Origin: Pantoea eucrina
Lineage (GTDB): Bacteria; Pseudomonadota; Gammaproteobacteria; Enterobacterales; Enterobacteriaceae
Assembly: GCF_001691555.1 (NCBI RefSeq)
Contig: NZ_MAYN01000008.1
Location: 1,728,682-1,792,681, forward strand
Direction of reading: 5' to 3'
Length of the DNA: 64,000 nucleotides
In this document: positions 1 through 8,617 of the stretch, piece by piece
Layout of the letters: every line of letters begins with the position of its first letter
How positions within the stretch are numbered: position 1 is the stretch's first letter
The notes under the pieces: generated by a model
The model's database searches: none
The model's input: only the letters and a program-made list of their open reading frames with translations
What the model was told of the DNA's origin: nothing
Made by a program: the position numbers and the translations under genes

Positions 1-124
1 CACACAGGAACCGTTTACCTGGTATCTGGTGGCTGCCGCTATCTATCTGGTGATTACGCTGTTCAGTCAGGCGATTTTGCGCCGCATTGAATTACGCACC
101 ACGCGTTTTGAGCGGGGAGCCTGA
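1..124 (+). CDS. artQ: ArtQ, arginine ABC transporter permease (3' end only)
   Basis: The last 40 codons of an inner-membrane permease read in frame from base 2 to a TGA at 122-124; the 5' part lies before the window. The fragment has a final hydrophobic segment followed by a basic tail (RRIELR, then RFERGA), typical of the C-terminus of polar amino-acid permeases. It lies 3 bases before artM, and artJ follows, the art order of enterics. In that system ArtQ and ArtM form the membrane channel for the ATPase ArtP and the binding proteins. The call rests mainly on context and the C-terminal resemblance. Confidence 0.85.
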   Translation, partial: TQEPFTWYLVAAAIYLVITLFSQAILRRIELRTTRFERGA

Positions 125-127
125 CGC

Positions 128-796
128 ATGCTCGATTATTTACCTGAACTGCTGAAAGGCCTGCATACCAGCTTAACGCTGACGCTGGCCTCACTGGTGG
201 CCGCGCTGCTGCTGTCGCTGCTCTGTACTATTGTGCTGGCACTGAAAGTACCGGTCGCCAGCCTGCTGGCAAAAGGCTACATCACGCTGTTTACCGGCAC
301 TCCGCTGCTGGTGCAGATCTTCCTGATCTACTACGGGCCGGGTCAGTTCCCTGCCATTCAGAATGTGCCGTGGCTCTGGCATCTGCTGTCTCAGCCCTGG
401 CTGTGCGCGATGCTGGCGCTGTCGCTCAACAGCGCAGCCTATACCACCCAGCTATTTTATGGCGCGGTACGCGCAATTCCGGCGGGTCAGTGGCAGTCAT
501 GCGCCGCGCTGGGCATGAACCGCAAGGATACGCTGCGTATTTTGCTGCCCTACGCGTTTAAGCGCGCCCTCTCCTCCTATTCCAACGAAGTTGTGCTGGT
601 GTTTAAAAGCACCTCGCTGGCCTACACCATTACGCTGATGGAAGTGATGGGGCACGGTCAGATGCTCTACGGACGCACCTATGACGTGACGGTGTATGCG
701 GCGGCAGGCCTGATCTATCTGGTGGTTAACGGCGCGCTGACGCTGCTGATGCGGCTGATAGAGAAACGTGCACTGACATTTGAGCAGCGCAGCTGA
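128..796 (+). CDS. artM: ArtM, arginine ABC transporter permease
   Basis: This 222-residue inner-membrane protein has the same length as E. coli ArtM. It has several hydrophobic helices, and the EAA-type loop that docks on the ATPase is visible around residues 117-145 (AIPAGQW, then ALGMN). It belongs to the HisMQ family of polar amino-acid permeases and would form a heterodimer with ArtQ, whose stop codon is 3 bases upstream, so the two are probably translationally coupled. The substrate, L-arginine, is inferred from the neighbouring artJ. No frameshift or odd base use is seen. Confidence 0.95.
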   Translation: MLDYLPELLKGLHTSLTLTLASLVAALLLSLLCTIVLALKVPVASLLAKGYITLFTGTPLLVQIFLIYYGPGQFPAIQNVPWLWHLLSQPWLCAMLALSLNSAAYTTQLFYGAVRAIPAGQWQSCAALGMNRKDTLRILLPYAFKRALSSYSNEVVLVFKSTSLAYTITLMEVMGHGQMLYGRTYDVTVYAAAGLIYLVVNGALTLLMRLIEKRALTFEQRS

Positions 797-806
797 GTGC
801 CTCCGG

Positions 807-850
807 GACGGTTGCTTTTGCGCCACGCCGGCGTCCGGGCAACCGTCTTC
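807..850 (+). terminator. Hairpin between artM and artJ
   Basis: GACGGTTGC (807-815) and GCAACCGTC (839-847) form a perfect 9-bp stem around a GC-rich loop. Only TTC follows, so this is a weak intrinsic terminator or a processing/stability hairpin closing the artQM transcript ahead of the separately promoted artJ. Confidence 0.5.
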
Positions 851-875
851 TGCAAATCCTTACTTATCCAAAATA

Positions 876-893
876 ATTGCATAAAAATTCATT
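876..893 (+). promoter_or_regulatory. Putative ArgR (ARG) box upstream of artJ
   Basis: The 18 bases ATTGCATAAAAATTCATT match the enteric ARG-box pattern (WNTGAATWWWWATTCANW) at all but one fixed position. The site is 54 bases before the artJ start, and art genes are repressed by ArgR-arginine in E. coli. A second box at the usual 3-bp spacing is not convincing. The call is inference from the motif and its position. Confidence 0.55.
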
Positions 894-946
894 AAATGGC
901 ATTGTGTCACGCATTCCACTTCTGGCTTGCTTATGAGAATGACATG

Positions 947-1678
947 ATGAAAAAATGGATTATCGCCGCAGCGCTCGCTGCGGTTACGGTGAATGCTTAT
1001 GCAGCTGAAAAAATACGTTTTGCCGTTTCAGCTACCTATCCGCCGTTTGAATCACTGGATCACAACAATCAGATTGTAGGCTTTGATATCGATCTGGCGA
1101 AAGCGCTGTGCGCGCAGATTAAAGCCGAATGTACATTCACGAATAATGCGTTTGACAGCCTGATCCCGTCGCTGAAATTCCGCCGCTATGATGCGGTAAT
1201 CTCCGGTATGGACATCACCGCCGAGCGCAGTAAGCAGGTCGATTTCAGCCAGCCTTACTATGCCAACTCCGCTATCGTGATCGCCCGGAAAGGCGAGTTC
1301 AGCGATTTCAGCCAGCTGAAAGGCAAGCGTATTGGCGTGGAAAACGGTACTACTCACCAGAAATATCTGGCTGAAAAGCATCCGGACGTGGTAGCAGTCG
1401 CCTATGACAGCTATCAGAATGCGATTCTTGACCTGAAAAACGGCCGCCTCAATGGCGTATTTGGCGACAGCGCCGTGGTCAGTCAGTGGCTGAAAGCCAA
1501 TGACGATCTCGGTACCGTGGGCGATCATGTCAGGGATACGGATTACTTTGGCACCGGGCTTGGCATCGCCGTGCGTAAAGGTAACAGCGCACTGCTGAAT
1601 GAGTTCAATAGTGCGCTGGCGGCCCTGAAAGCTGACGGCAGCTGGCAGCAGATCAACCAGAAGTGGTTTCCTGAGTAA
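947..1678 (+). CDS. artJ: ArtJ, periplasmic arginine-binding protein
   Basis: This 243-residue periplasmic solute-binding protein is the same length as E. coli ArtJ. A signal peptide spans residues 1-19 (MKKWIIAAAL start, AYA cleavage site). The mature part shows family-3 binding-protein blocks: SATYPPFE, VGFDIDLAKAL, DAVISGMDIT, GVENGTTHQKY and the C-terminal KWFPE. It would deliver L-arginine to ArtQM-ArtP. An upstream in-frame ATG at 896 would put hydrophilic residues before the signal peptide and was rejected; the adjacent ATG at 944 would add only one methionine. The gene has its own leader with an ARG box. Confidence 0.95.
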   Translation: MKKWIIAAALAAVTVNAYAAEKIRFAVSATYPPFESLDHNNQIVGFDIDLAKALCAQIKAECTFTNNAFDSLIPSLKFRRYDAVISGMDITAERSKQVDFSQPYYANSAIVIARKGEFSDFSQLKGKRIGVENGTTHQKYLAEKHPDVVAVAYDSYQNAILDLKNGRLNGVFGDSAVVSQWLKANDDLGTVGDHVRDTDYFGTGLGIAVRKGNSALLNEFNSALAALKADGSWQQINQKWFPE

Positions 1679-1692
1679 ATTCTTTCAACAGC

Positions 1693-1715
1693 GCGTGCTG
1701 CGTTATGCAGCACGC
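1693..1715. terminator. Hairpin between convergent artJ and rlmC
   Basis: GCGTGCTGC (1693-1701), loop GTTAT and GCAGCACGC (1707-1715) form a perfect 9-bp hairpin that includes the rlmC stop codon at 1703-1705. There is no clear T-run on either strand, so this may be a weak bidirectional terminator or a 3'-end protecting structure. Confidence 0.45.
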
Positions 1716-2845
1716 GGCCGATCGTTCCGCGTCAGCAGACATAACACTTCAAAATGAGCGGTGTGCGGGAACATATCAAACAGCTGTACTCTTTGTATGT
1801 TGTAATCACTAAGCCGGGCAATATCCTGCGCCAGGGTGGCAGGATTGCAGCTGGAGTAGAGGATAAAAGCCGGAGCCATATCGCTTAAATAGTCGCACAG
1901 CTCGCTGCCAATACCGCGACGCGGCGGGTTCACCAGTACCAGCTGCGGTATGTCTGCCCGCGAGGTGGCGAAACGGGTGGAATCCAGAGCGGCAAAGTGC
2001 ACCTTTTCCAGCCCCAGCTGCTGCGCCGATTGCTGCGCACAGGCGATCGCTTCAGGGCTGATTTCAATCCCCGTCAGCGTCATCTCTGGCGTTGCGCAGT
2101 GCAGACCAAATCCACCTACGCCACAAAAGAGATCCCACATGCTGGTCACGTTCAGCTCCGCAACCCAGTCGCGTGCGGTGGCGTAGAGCGCCGCCGCCAC
2201 CTGCGGATTGGTCTGGAAGAAACTCTGCGGCCGGATATAAAGCGGAACCTGATTAACGCGTTCCGGCAGCGCCTGCTGCGCGGTCAGCGCGATCTCTTCG
2301 TCGCCTTCCAGAATCGCCATATGTACCGGCTGAATATTGGCGGAGATAACCTGCAGCTGCGGCAGCTGCTGCTGCAGCCACGGCAGTGCCGCCTGCAGCT
2401 GCGGCACCTTACTGGCTGAGCGCAGTACAAAACGCAGCATCATGCCGCCCTCACTGCTCTGCGTCAGCAGCAAAAACTTCAGCTCGCCACGCCTGCGCGT
2501 CACATTGTAAGGCGTCAGACCGGCGCGTGCGATAAAGGGTTTAAGCAGCGCAAACACCGGCGCAAAGCTGGCGGGATAAAGCGGACAGGCGCAGAGATCA
2601 ACCGGGTCGCCGTCAGACGCCACCAGACCAAAAACAGGGCGCTCCACGCTGCCGCTGACGACCATTTTGGCCTTATTGCGAAACCCCTGCTCTGCTGATG
2701 TCACCGGAAGCCGCCAGTCGCTGACCGGCATCGCTGCAAGCAGCTGAGCAAGCTGCGTCTGCTTATCGCTGACCTGCTGCGGATAGGGTTTTTCCAGCCA
2801 CTGACATGAACGGCAGCGGCCAGCGTCATAAAGCGCGCAATGCAT
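1703..2845 (-). CDS. rlmC: RlmC, 23S rRNA (uracil-747-C5)-methyltransferase
   Basis: This 380-residue SAM-dependent methyltransferase of the RlmCD/TrmA family makes 5-methyluridine 747 in 23S rRNA. The [4Fe-4S] cysteines are visible as C3, C11, C14 and C87. The SAM site [10 protein letters not shown] is at about 238-247, the NPPRRG motif at about 306-311, and the catalytic cysteine is in SSCN (C333). The start is the ATG at 2845, giving [11 protein letters not shown] as in the E. coli protein (375 residues); 15 more in-frame codons upstream lack family similarity. ybjO is upstream on the same strand. Confidence 0.95.
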   Translation of the reverse strand: MHCALYDAGRCRSCQWLEKPYPQQVSDKQTQLAQLLAAMPVSDWRLPVTSAEQGFRNKAKMVVSGSVERPVFGLVASDGDPVDLCACPLYPASFAPVFALLKPFIARAGLTPYNVTRRRGELKFLLLTQSSEGGMMLRFVLRSASKVPQLQAALPWLQQQLPQLQVISANIQPVHMAILEGDEEIALTAQQALPERVNQVPLYIRPQSFFQTNPQVAAALYATARDWVAELNVTSMWDLFCGVGGFGLHCATPEMTLTGIEISPEAIACAQQSAQQLGLEKVHFAALDSTRFATSRADIPQLVLVNPPRRGIGSELCDYLSDMAPAFILYSSCNPATLAQDIARLSDYNIQRVQLFDMFPHTAHFEVLCLLTRNDRPRAA

Positions 2846-2886
2846 GGAACAACCTGTACTCGGAGAAAAAACGGGGGGCGATTGTA

Positions 2887-3351
2887 TCACCGGGCGCGGA
2901 AAAATGCGCGACTGCTGGCCGGCACAAACAGCAGCAGCGCTACCAGTACGTCCGGTAATTTTTGCTGCAGCGTATGGTGGATAATCTGCAGATTGTTATC
3001 ACCTGAAATACTGAATATTTCCGGATAGATCCAGCCCACCGACGCCATCAGCATATAGAGCAATACCACCACCTGACTGATCAGATAACCCCAGCGACCC
3101 CGATTGCTGCCGCGCATGAACGTAAAAGCACAGCGCAGTTCAAACAGGAAAATCAGCTGACTGGCGATAAATATCAGGGTTGAATCCCATGCCTGTGCGC
3201 TGCGGTGCACAAAGTTGGCAATCTCCTCATAGCCCAGCTCGCCAGCCATCATGATCACGCTGAGGCAGCGCGTGACAATAATCGCAATACCGGCAATGGT
3301 CACCGGCACCGGCGTTGAGTTTAACACAGCGTTTTTCAGCGTTTCCGACAT
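2887..3351 (-). CDS. ybjO: YbjO family inner-membrane protein
   Basis: This 154-residue protein of unknown function has about four hydrophobic segments (roughly residues 17-36, 60-80, 88-108 and 134-146). It aligns with E. coli YbjO through the FVHRS block, the GYPE/IYPELFSI-like segment (here [10 protein letters not shown]) and the C-terminal [12 protein letters not shown]. The ATG at 3351 was chosen; a longer reading would need a TTG inside the pot-operon terminator. It sits between rlmC and potI as in E. coli. No catalytic motif is seen. Confidence 0.85.
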   Translation of the reverse strand: MSETLKNAVLNSTPVPVTIAGIAIIVTRCLSVIMMAGELGYEEIANFVHRSAQAWDSTLIFIASQLIFLFELRCAFTFMRGSNRGRWGYLISQVVVLLYMLMASVGWIYPEIFSISGDNNLQIIHHTLQQKLPDVLVALLLFVPASSRAFFRAR

Positions 3352-3364
3352 CACCCAGGCTCCA

Positions 3365-3391
3365 TAAGAAAAGGCTGGCAACGCCAGCCTT
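3365..3391 (-). terminator. Intrinsic terminator of potFGHI
   Basis: On the minus strand AAGGCTGGC, loop GTT and GCCAGCCTT form a perfect 9-bp stem (3371-3391) followed directly by TTCTT after the stem's own Ts. It lies 27 bases after the potI stop and just upstream of the ybjO start. Confidence 0.75.
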
Positions 3392-3417
3392 GCTTATAGT
3401 GGCAAACTCACAGGATT

Positions 3418-4263
3418 TCAGCCACGTTTTGCTTTCTGAATATCGCGCAAACGCTGTTTTTCTTCATGCGCCATAAAGCGCCAGGCGATAAAACCGACCA
3501 GCCCGACCACAAACAGAATAATAGACGCCAGCGCGTTGATCTCCGGGTTCACCCCACGCCGTACGGTGGCGAAGATCGCCATGGGCAGCGTGGTCGCCCC
3601 CGGCCCGGTAACAAAGCTGGCAATCACGAGGTCATCAAGCGACAGCGTAAAGGCCAGCAGCCAGCCGGTGACGATGGCGGGTGCAATCATGGGAACGGTG
3701 ATCACAAAGAACACCTTCAGCGGCGTGGCGCCCAGATCCATGGCGGCCTCTTCGATGGAGCGATCCAGCTCGCGCAGGCGGGCGTTGATCACCACCGCAA
3801 CATAGGCGGTACAGAATGTGACGTGCGCCAGCCAGATAGTCAGCATGCCACGATCGCCCGGCCAGCCCAGCGTATTTGCCATCGCCACAAACAGCAGCAG
3901 CAGCGACAGCCCGGTAATAACATCGGGCATGACCAGCGGCGCAGTCAGCATAAAGGCGAAACCGCTGTGGCCGCGAAAGCGGCCGAAGCGCACAATGATC
4001 ACCGCGGCCAGGGTGCCCAGTATCACAGCCATGGTAGCCGAAAGCCCCGCGATGGTCAGACTCAGCCCGACGGCATCGAGCATCGCCTCATCCTGAAACA
4101 GCACGCGATACCAGTGAAAAGAGAAACTCTCCCACACCGTAACCAGCTGCGAACTGTTAAAGGAGTAGACCACCAGCAGCAGCATGGGGGCATAGAGAAA
4201 CAGAAAGCAGAGTACCAGAATAGCAGTACGCCACGGCGAGCGAATAACCGGTAGCTGACTCAT
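3418..4263 (-). CDS. potI: PotI, putrescine ABC transporter permease
   Basis: This 281-residue permease is the same length as E. coli PotI. It has six predicted membrane helices and the EAA docking loop at about residues 172-192 (EEAAMDLGATP). With PotH it forms the membrane channel of the PotFGHI putrescine importer. The start overlaps the potH stop by 4 bases (ATGA type), showing translational coupling. A short basic C-terminal tail (RLRDIQKAKRG) faces the cytoplasm. The family name and the full operon make the substrate assignment strong. Confidence 0.95.
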   Translation of the reverse strand: MSQLPVIRSPWRTAILVLCFLFLYAPMLLLVVYSFNSSQLVTVWESFSFHWYRVLFQDEAMLDAVGLSLTIAGLSATMAVILGTLAAVIIVRFGRFRGHSGFAFMLTAPLVMPDVITGLSLLLLFVAMANTLGWPGDRGMLTIWLAHVTFCTAYVAVVINARLRELDRSIEEAAMDLGATPLKVFFVITVPMIAPAIVTGWLLAFTLSLDDLVIASFVTGPGATTLPMAIFATVRRGVNPEINALASIILFVVGLVGFIAWRFMAHEEKQRLRDIQKAKRG

Positions 4264-5216
4264 GCTTTCTCCCCCGCAGCGCGATTTTGATGCTTGTGGA
4301 ACCAGATAATCGGCAGGATCAGGATCAACAGTATGGTTACCGCCAGCGCTGAAGCCACCGGCCAGTCGCGGTTATTAAAAAACTCCTGCCAGAGAATGCG
4401 GCCAATCATAATACTGTCCGGGCCACCCAGCAGTTCCGGAATGACATACTCCCCTACCGCCGGTATGAACACCAGCATCGACCCGGCGATAATGCCGCCT
4501 TTGGTCAGCGGCACAATCACGCTGAAAAAGGTCTTCAGCGGACGCGCGCCTAAATCCAGCGACGCTTCCACCAGCGAATAGTCAATGCGCGTCAGCGCGG
4601 TATAGATCGGCAGCACCATAAAGGGCAGATAGCAGTAAACAATACCGATATAGACCGCCGTATTGGTGTAGAGGATCACCAGCGGATGATCGATAACGCC
4701 AAGCCACAGCAGAAAACGATTCAGAATGCCGTTGTTGTTCAGCAGCCCCATCCAGGCATAAACGCGCACCAGAAATGAGGTCCAGGAGGGCAGGATCACC
4801 AGCAGCAGCAGTATGGTTCGCATCGACGGCTTGCTGTGCGCGACCGCCCAGGCGAGCGGATAAGCGATAAGCAGGCAAATTACCGTGGAGATCGCCGCCA
4901 CTTTCAGCGAGGTCAGATAGGCCTCAGCGTAAAGCGGATCGTCAGTGAGCGTAAAATAGTTGCCGAGGTTCAGCACCACATTCAGCTGGTCATCCGCCCA
5001 GCTGACCAGATCCGTATAGGGCGGGATGGCGCGGGCGATATCGGCAAAGCTGATTTTAAGCACAATCAGAAACGGCAGCAGGAACAGCAGGATCAGCCAC
5101 AGGTAAGGCAGCGCAATCACCAGCTTGCGCCCGTGCTGCATCTTCATACGTGTTGCCCAGCGCTGCAGTGGCGTGCCTGCCAGTACCGGCTGAGGCCGCG
5201 GAGAAATCTGACTCAT
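4260..5216 (-). CDS. potH: PotH, putrescine ABC transporter permease
   Basis: This 318-residue inner-membrane permease (E. coli PotH, 317) has a long cytoplasmic N-terminus (residues 1-33), six membrane helices and an EAA loop (VEASLDLGARP) near residue 212. It pairs with PotI and receives energy from PotG. It starts 10 bases after the potG stop and overlaps potI by 4 bases, so GHI form one translational unit. The sequence looks complete and unremarkable. Confidence 0.95.
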   Translation of the reverse strand: MSQISPRPQPVLAGTPLQRWATRMKMQHGRKLVIALPYLWLILLFLLPFLIVLKISFADIARAIPPYTDLVSWADDQLNVVLNLGNYFTLTDDPLYAEAYLTSLKVAAISTVICLLIAYPLAWAVAHSKPSMRTILLLLVILPSWTSFLVRVYAWMGLLNNNGILNRFLLWLGVIDHPLVILYTNTAVYIGIVYCYLPFMVLPIYTALTRIDYSLVEASLDLGARPLKTFFSVIVPLTKGGIIAGSMLVFIPAVGEYVIPELLGGPDSIMIGRILWQEFFNNRDWPVASALAVTILLILILPIIWFHKHQNRAAGEKA

Positions 5217-5226
5217 AAACGTCCCC

Positions 5227-6360
5227 CTAGACCGTCAGAACCACACAGCTGTCCGCATCCCAGCAGAGACGCACTTCATCTCCCCAGACGGGCGCACCTT
5301 TGCGAAAACGATGCGCGTTCTGCAGCTGCGCGCTGATCATCTGGCCACTGTGCAGGCGCACATGGTAAATCGACAAATCACCCAGATAGGCGATATGCAC
5401 CACTTCGCCCACGGCAAAGTTGCAGCCGTCAGCCGGAACCGTGTCGCACAGCATGACTTTTTCCGGGCGCAGCGCAATGTGGACCGGTACGTTGTCAACA
5501 ATAGAGACATCCGTCTGGACCTTCAGCGGATGCATCAGGCCAGGGCTGTCGATGACCACGCCCTCATCGCGCCGTTCGCGCAGCAGCCCCTCGAACACGT
5601 TGACCGAGCCGATAAACTCCGCGCTGTAACGGCTGGTAGGATGCTCATAAATCTCTTCCGGCTCGCCAATCTGCACAAACTTACCGCGATTCATGATGGC
5701 AATGCGTCCGGCCATGGTCATCGCCTCTTCCTGATCGTGCGTGACCATAACGCAGGTGGCGCCCACGCGCTCCAGGATATCCACCACCTCATGTTGCATG
5801 CGATCGCGCAGTTTTTTATCCAGTGCACCCATCGGCTCATCCAGCAGCAGCAGTTTAGGCCGTTTTGCCAGGCTGCGCGCCAGCGCCACGCGCTGACGCT
5901 GCCCGCCTGAAAGCTGATGCGGTTTGCGGCTGGCGAACTCCTGCATATGCACCAGCGCCAGCATCTCTGCTACGCGGCTGGCGATCTCTGCTTTGGATAA
6001 TTTGTCCTGCTTCAGACCAAAGGCGATGTTTTGCTCCACTGTCATATGCGGAAACAGCGCGTAAGACTGAAACATCATATTGATAGGACGCTGATAAGGC
6101 GGCACGTGAGACAGATCCTGGCCATCCAGCACAATCTGGCCGCTGCTGGGGATCTCAAATCCTGCCAGCATGCGCAGCAGCGTTGATTTGCCGCAGCCAG
6201 ACGCCCCCAGCAGGGCGAAAATTTCACCTTTGTAGATAGTCAGGCTGACATCATCTACGGCGTGCTGACCTTCAAACGATTTGGTCAGGTTACGGATCTC
6301 CAGCAGCGGCGTTAAGGCCTTTGCTGATTTACTCTGAGAACGGGAAATCGCGTCGTTCAC
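5227..6360 (-). CDS. potG: PotG, putrescine ABC transporter ATPase
   Basis: This 377-residue ATPase has Walker A at residues 52-60 (GASGCGKST), the ABC signature LSGGQ at 150-154, Walker B LLLLDEP at about 170-176, and a C-terminal TOBE-like regulatory domain (about 300-377, HIALRPEKVML onward). It hydrolyses ATP to drive PotHI. The length matches E. coli PotG (377). It lies 120 bases downstream of potF, separated by a strong hairpin, so its expression is probably lower than that of the binding protein. Confidence 0.95.
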   Translation of the reverse strand: MNDAISRSQSKSAKALTPLLEIRNLTKSFEGQHAVDDVSLTIYKGEIFALLGASGCGKSTLLRMLAGFEIPSSGQIVLDGQDLSHVPPYQRPINMMFQSYALFPHMTVEQNIAFGLKQDKLSKAEIASRVAEMLALVHMQEFASRKPHQLSGGQRQRVALARSLAKRPKLLLLDEPMGALDKKLRDRMQHEVVDILERVGATCVMVTHDQEEAMTMAGRIAIMNRGKFVQIGEPEEIYEHPTSRYSAEFIGSVNVFEGLLRERRDEGVVIDSPGLMHPLKVQTDVSIVDNVPVHIALRPEKVMLCDTVPADGCNFAVGEVVHIAYLGDLSIYHVRLHSGQMISAQLQNAHRFRKGAPVWGDEVRLCWDADSCVVLTV

Positions 6361-6417
6361 TCACATTTCTCCGGCGCTAAGCGGGGGTAGCGCGGCACGG
6401 CCAGCCGCTGGAATGGC

Positions 6418-6448
6418 ACAGCAGAGGCCCGTACTGCGCCTCTGCTGT
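6418..6448 (-). promoter_or_regulatory. Intercistronic hairpin between potF and potG
   Basis: ACAGCAGAGGC (6418-6428) and GCCTCTGCTGT (6438-6448) form a perfect 11-bp stem with a 9-base loop, 33 bases after the potF stop. No U-run follows on the minus strand, so it more likely protects the 3' end of a potF-only mRNA, or causes partial termination, than acts as a full terminator. Confidence 0.6.
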
Positions 6449-6480
6449 GGTTACCGGTCAGGGATATCGTTCAGAACGAA

Positions 6481-7590
6481 TCACTTACCACTTTTTACTT
6501 TAGTCCATGCGCGGGTACGTGCGCGATCCAGTTTCGGATCCTGGACCTTGAGCACAAACAGCTTCGCCATCGCGTCCGGCGTCGGGAAAATGCCTGGATT
6601 GTTGCGGACATCGGCATTAATCAGCGGCAGTGACGCTTTGTTGCCGTTGGCATAATTGATTTTGCTGGATACCTCAGCGATCACTTTTGGCTCCATGATG
6701 TAGTTCAGCCACTGATAGGCGGCATCCTTGTTTTTCGCATCTTTCGGGATCGCCATCATGTCAAAGAACGCCAGGGCGCCCTCTTTCGGCACGCTGTAAC
6801 CCAGATGAACACCATTATTGGCTTTTTCAGCCCGATCTTTTGCCTGCAGAATATCGCCAGACCAGCCTATCGCTACACAGGTGTTACCGTTTGCCAGATC
6901 GTTAATATATTGCGACGAGTGAAAATAGCGAATGTTTGGCCGCAGCTTCATCAGCAGATCGGTCGCCGCCCCGGTGTAATCTTTGGCATCGGTGCTGTTT
7001 GGGTCTTTGCCAAGATAGTTCAGCACGGTGGCAAATATCTCTTCCGGCGCATCCAGGAAAGAGACGCCGCAGCTTTTCAGTTTTTCGAGGTTTTCCGGTT
7101 TCAGTACCAGATCCCAGCTGTTAACCGGCGCATCCGCACCGAGCGCAGCTTTGACTTTCTCCACGTTATAACCGATGCCGGTGGTGCCCCAGAGATAAGG
7201 GATCGCGTATTTATTGCCGGGATCGTGCTGTGCCACTTTGGCCATCAGATCCGGATCAAGATTTTTGTAGTTCGGCAGTTTGCTTCTATCGAGTTCCTGA
7301 AACACGCCCGACTGCAGCTGACGCGCGAGAAAGCTGGATGAGGGCACAACCACATCATAGCCGGTGCTGCCCGCCATCAGTTTGCCTTCCAGCACTTCAT
7401 TGGAATCAAAGACGTCATAAACGACTTTAATGCCGGTCTGCTTTTCAAAGTCAGGTACCGTATCGGCCGCAATATAATCGGACCAGTTATAGACGTGCAG
7501 CGTTTTATCTTCTGCCTGAGCAGCAACAGCCGATGCCATCACCACACCAGCAACTGCGGCTGGCAACCATTTTTTTGTCTGGTTGTTCAT
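6481..7590 (-). CDS. potF: PotF, periplasmic putrescine-binding protein
   Basis: This 369-residue protein has a signal peptide (residues 1-26, ending AQA before EDKTLHVYNWSDY). The mature protein has the PotD/PotF block LHVYNWSDYI, the GTTGIGYN segment and the GDILQA segment of polyamine-binding proteins (E. coli PotF, 370). It captures putrescine in the periplasm for PotGHI. A good ribosome site (AGGAG, 9 bases before ATG) precedes it. It is first in the operon, transcribed from the 460-base upstream gap. Confidence 0.95.
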   Translation of the reverse strand: MNNQTKKWLPAAVAGVVMASAVAAQAEDKTLHVYNWSDYIAADTVPDFEKQTGIKVVYDVFDSNEVLEGKLMAGSTGYDVVVPSSSFLARQLQSGVFQELDRSKLPNYKNLDPDLMAKVAQHDPGNKYAIPYLWGTTGIGYNVEKVKAALGADAPVNSWDLVLKPENLEKLKSCGVSFLDAPEEIFATVLNYLGKDPNSTDAKDYTGAATDLLMKLRPNIRYFHSSQYINDLANGNTCVAIGWSGDILQAKDRAEKANNGVHLGYSVPKEGALAFFDMMAIPKDAKNKDAAYQWLNYIMEPKVIAEVSSKINYANGNKASLPLINADVRNNPGIFPTPDAMAKLFVLKVQDPKLDRARTRAWTKVKSGK

Positions 7591-8050
7591 CTGTTATTTT
7601 CTCCTGAACGGGTCAACAAACGCTGCATACAGCCGATCCGATGATTTCCTGTCTGAAAGTAGCCAGACATACAATGAATCACTCTTCAGCGGACGTTAAA
7701 TAGTAAATACCTATAGCCAGTCTCGGGAGAGTGAGCCAGCAAACTGCAAATGGGTAGCTATGCAGATGCGTAACGGCGGGCCTTCCCTGAAATCAGTATA
7801 GCGCTGCTGAGCGATGGCCTGCCCTGCACAGCTCCGCAAGAATAGCCCCCCTGATCTCTGCGCACCAGACCCCAGCGTAAAAAACGCCTTTTTACGATAT
7901 TTTATGCATTTTTGTGCTATGTGGTCTGGCAGTTACGGCATAAAGCATGACTAAAATCTGGTGTTAGCGGGCAAATAACAGAATAAAAAATGGCAGGATA
8001 AAGCGAGAAAGAAAACTGCCGCAGTGTGCGGCAGTTAATAACGAGCGGAA
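7591..8050. other. 460-base gap between ybjN and potF
   Basis: No convincing gene is seen. The right part ends with the ybjN terminator (8014-8036). The left part is the potF leader, with the ribosome site and a small hairpin (GTCTG/CAGAC, about 7647-7672). AT-rich stretches around 7690-7715 could hold the potF promoter, but no clear -35/-10 pair stood out. No good sigma-54 site was found on the minus strand. Confidence 0.5.
8014..8036 (-). terminator. Intrinsic terminator of the ybjC-nfsA-rimK-ybjN unit
   Basis: AACTGCCGCA (8014-8023), a 3-base loop and TGCGGCAGTT (8027-8036) form a perfect 10-bp stem. On the minus strand it is followed by TTCTTTC, 15 bases after the ybjN stop. Confidence 0.75.
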
Positions 8051-8530
8051 TTAATGTAAAACACCTGAACTGCTTACCCCGGAAGCGCGCTCTTCCTCTT
8101 CACCCATCATCAGCAGATGGTTCGCGAAGGCTTCCATAATCACCATGGAAACCCCTTCTTCACTCTGCTTCATAAAGTGCGTGAACTGACTAAAGGTAAT
8201 GCCGGCGGTAATACTCAGCGACTGGCAGACAATCAGCTTTGGCAGATTATCATCCTGAATATCGATGAAAGCTTTGATGGTCAGTGAGCTGGCGTTAATT
8301 TGTGACAGATCGCCGACCAGCGGAATAAGCGCCGTGGGTTTTACTTCAGCCAGCGCAGAAAACAGAATAACGTTATCCACCAGGTCAATTTTTGCGTCAA
8401 ACACCCCGTCAAAATTCTGCATGTGCGGCAGATGTAACGCCTGACAGGCATCACATTCGAACCAGGTGATATTTTGTTGATCCAGCCAGCGACGTAGCAT
8501 GTCGATGTCAGGAACGACCAGTGAATCCAT
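8051..8530 (-). CDS. ybjN: YbjN, sensory-transduction-like regulator protein
   Basis: This 159-residue cytosolic protein is closely similar to E. coli YbjN (158): the ECDxCQALHLPHMQNFDGVFDAK block (written here with variable positions) is near residues 20-43, and QDDNLPKL and SMVI.EA follow. YbjN has a type III secretion chaperone-like fold and in E. coli affects motility, biofilm and stress responses; its biochemical activity is unknown. It is last in the nfsA-rimK unit, 87 bases after rimK, and is followed by a clear terminator. The C-terminus diverges (ASGVSSSGVLH). Confidence 0.9.
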   Translation of the reverse strand: MDSLVVPDIDMLRRWLDQQNITWFECDACQALHLPHMQNFDGVFDAKIDLVDNVILFSALAEVKPTALIPLVGDLSQINASSLTIKAFIDIQDDNLPKLIVCQSLSITAGITFSQFTHFMKQSEEGVSMVIMEAFANHLLMMGEEEERASGVSSSGVLH

Positions 8531-8617
8531 CGCTATTTCCTGTGGGGTGAATAAATAAGCGCCTTAGCTTACGGAAAAATGTGGGCAGATGCCACGAAAA
8601 CCACCGGAAAACGCTAT

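Noticed and set aside
3466..4254. 262-codon plus-strand frame opposite potI
   Set aside because: It is fully antisense to a conserved permease gene, with a His/Gln/Arg-rich translation typical of frame shadows in GC-rich DNA.
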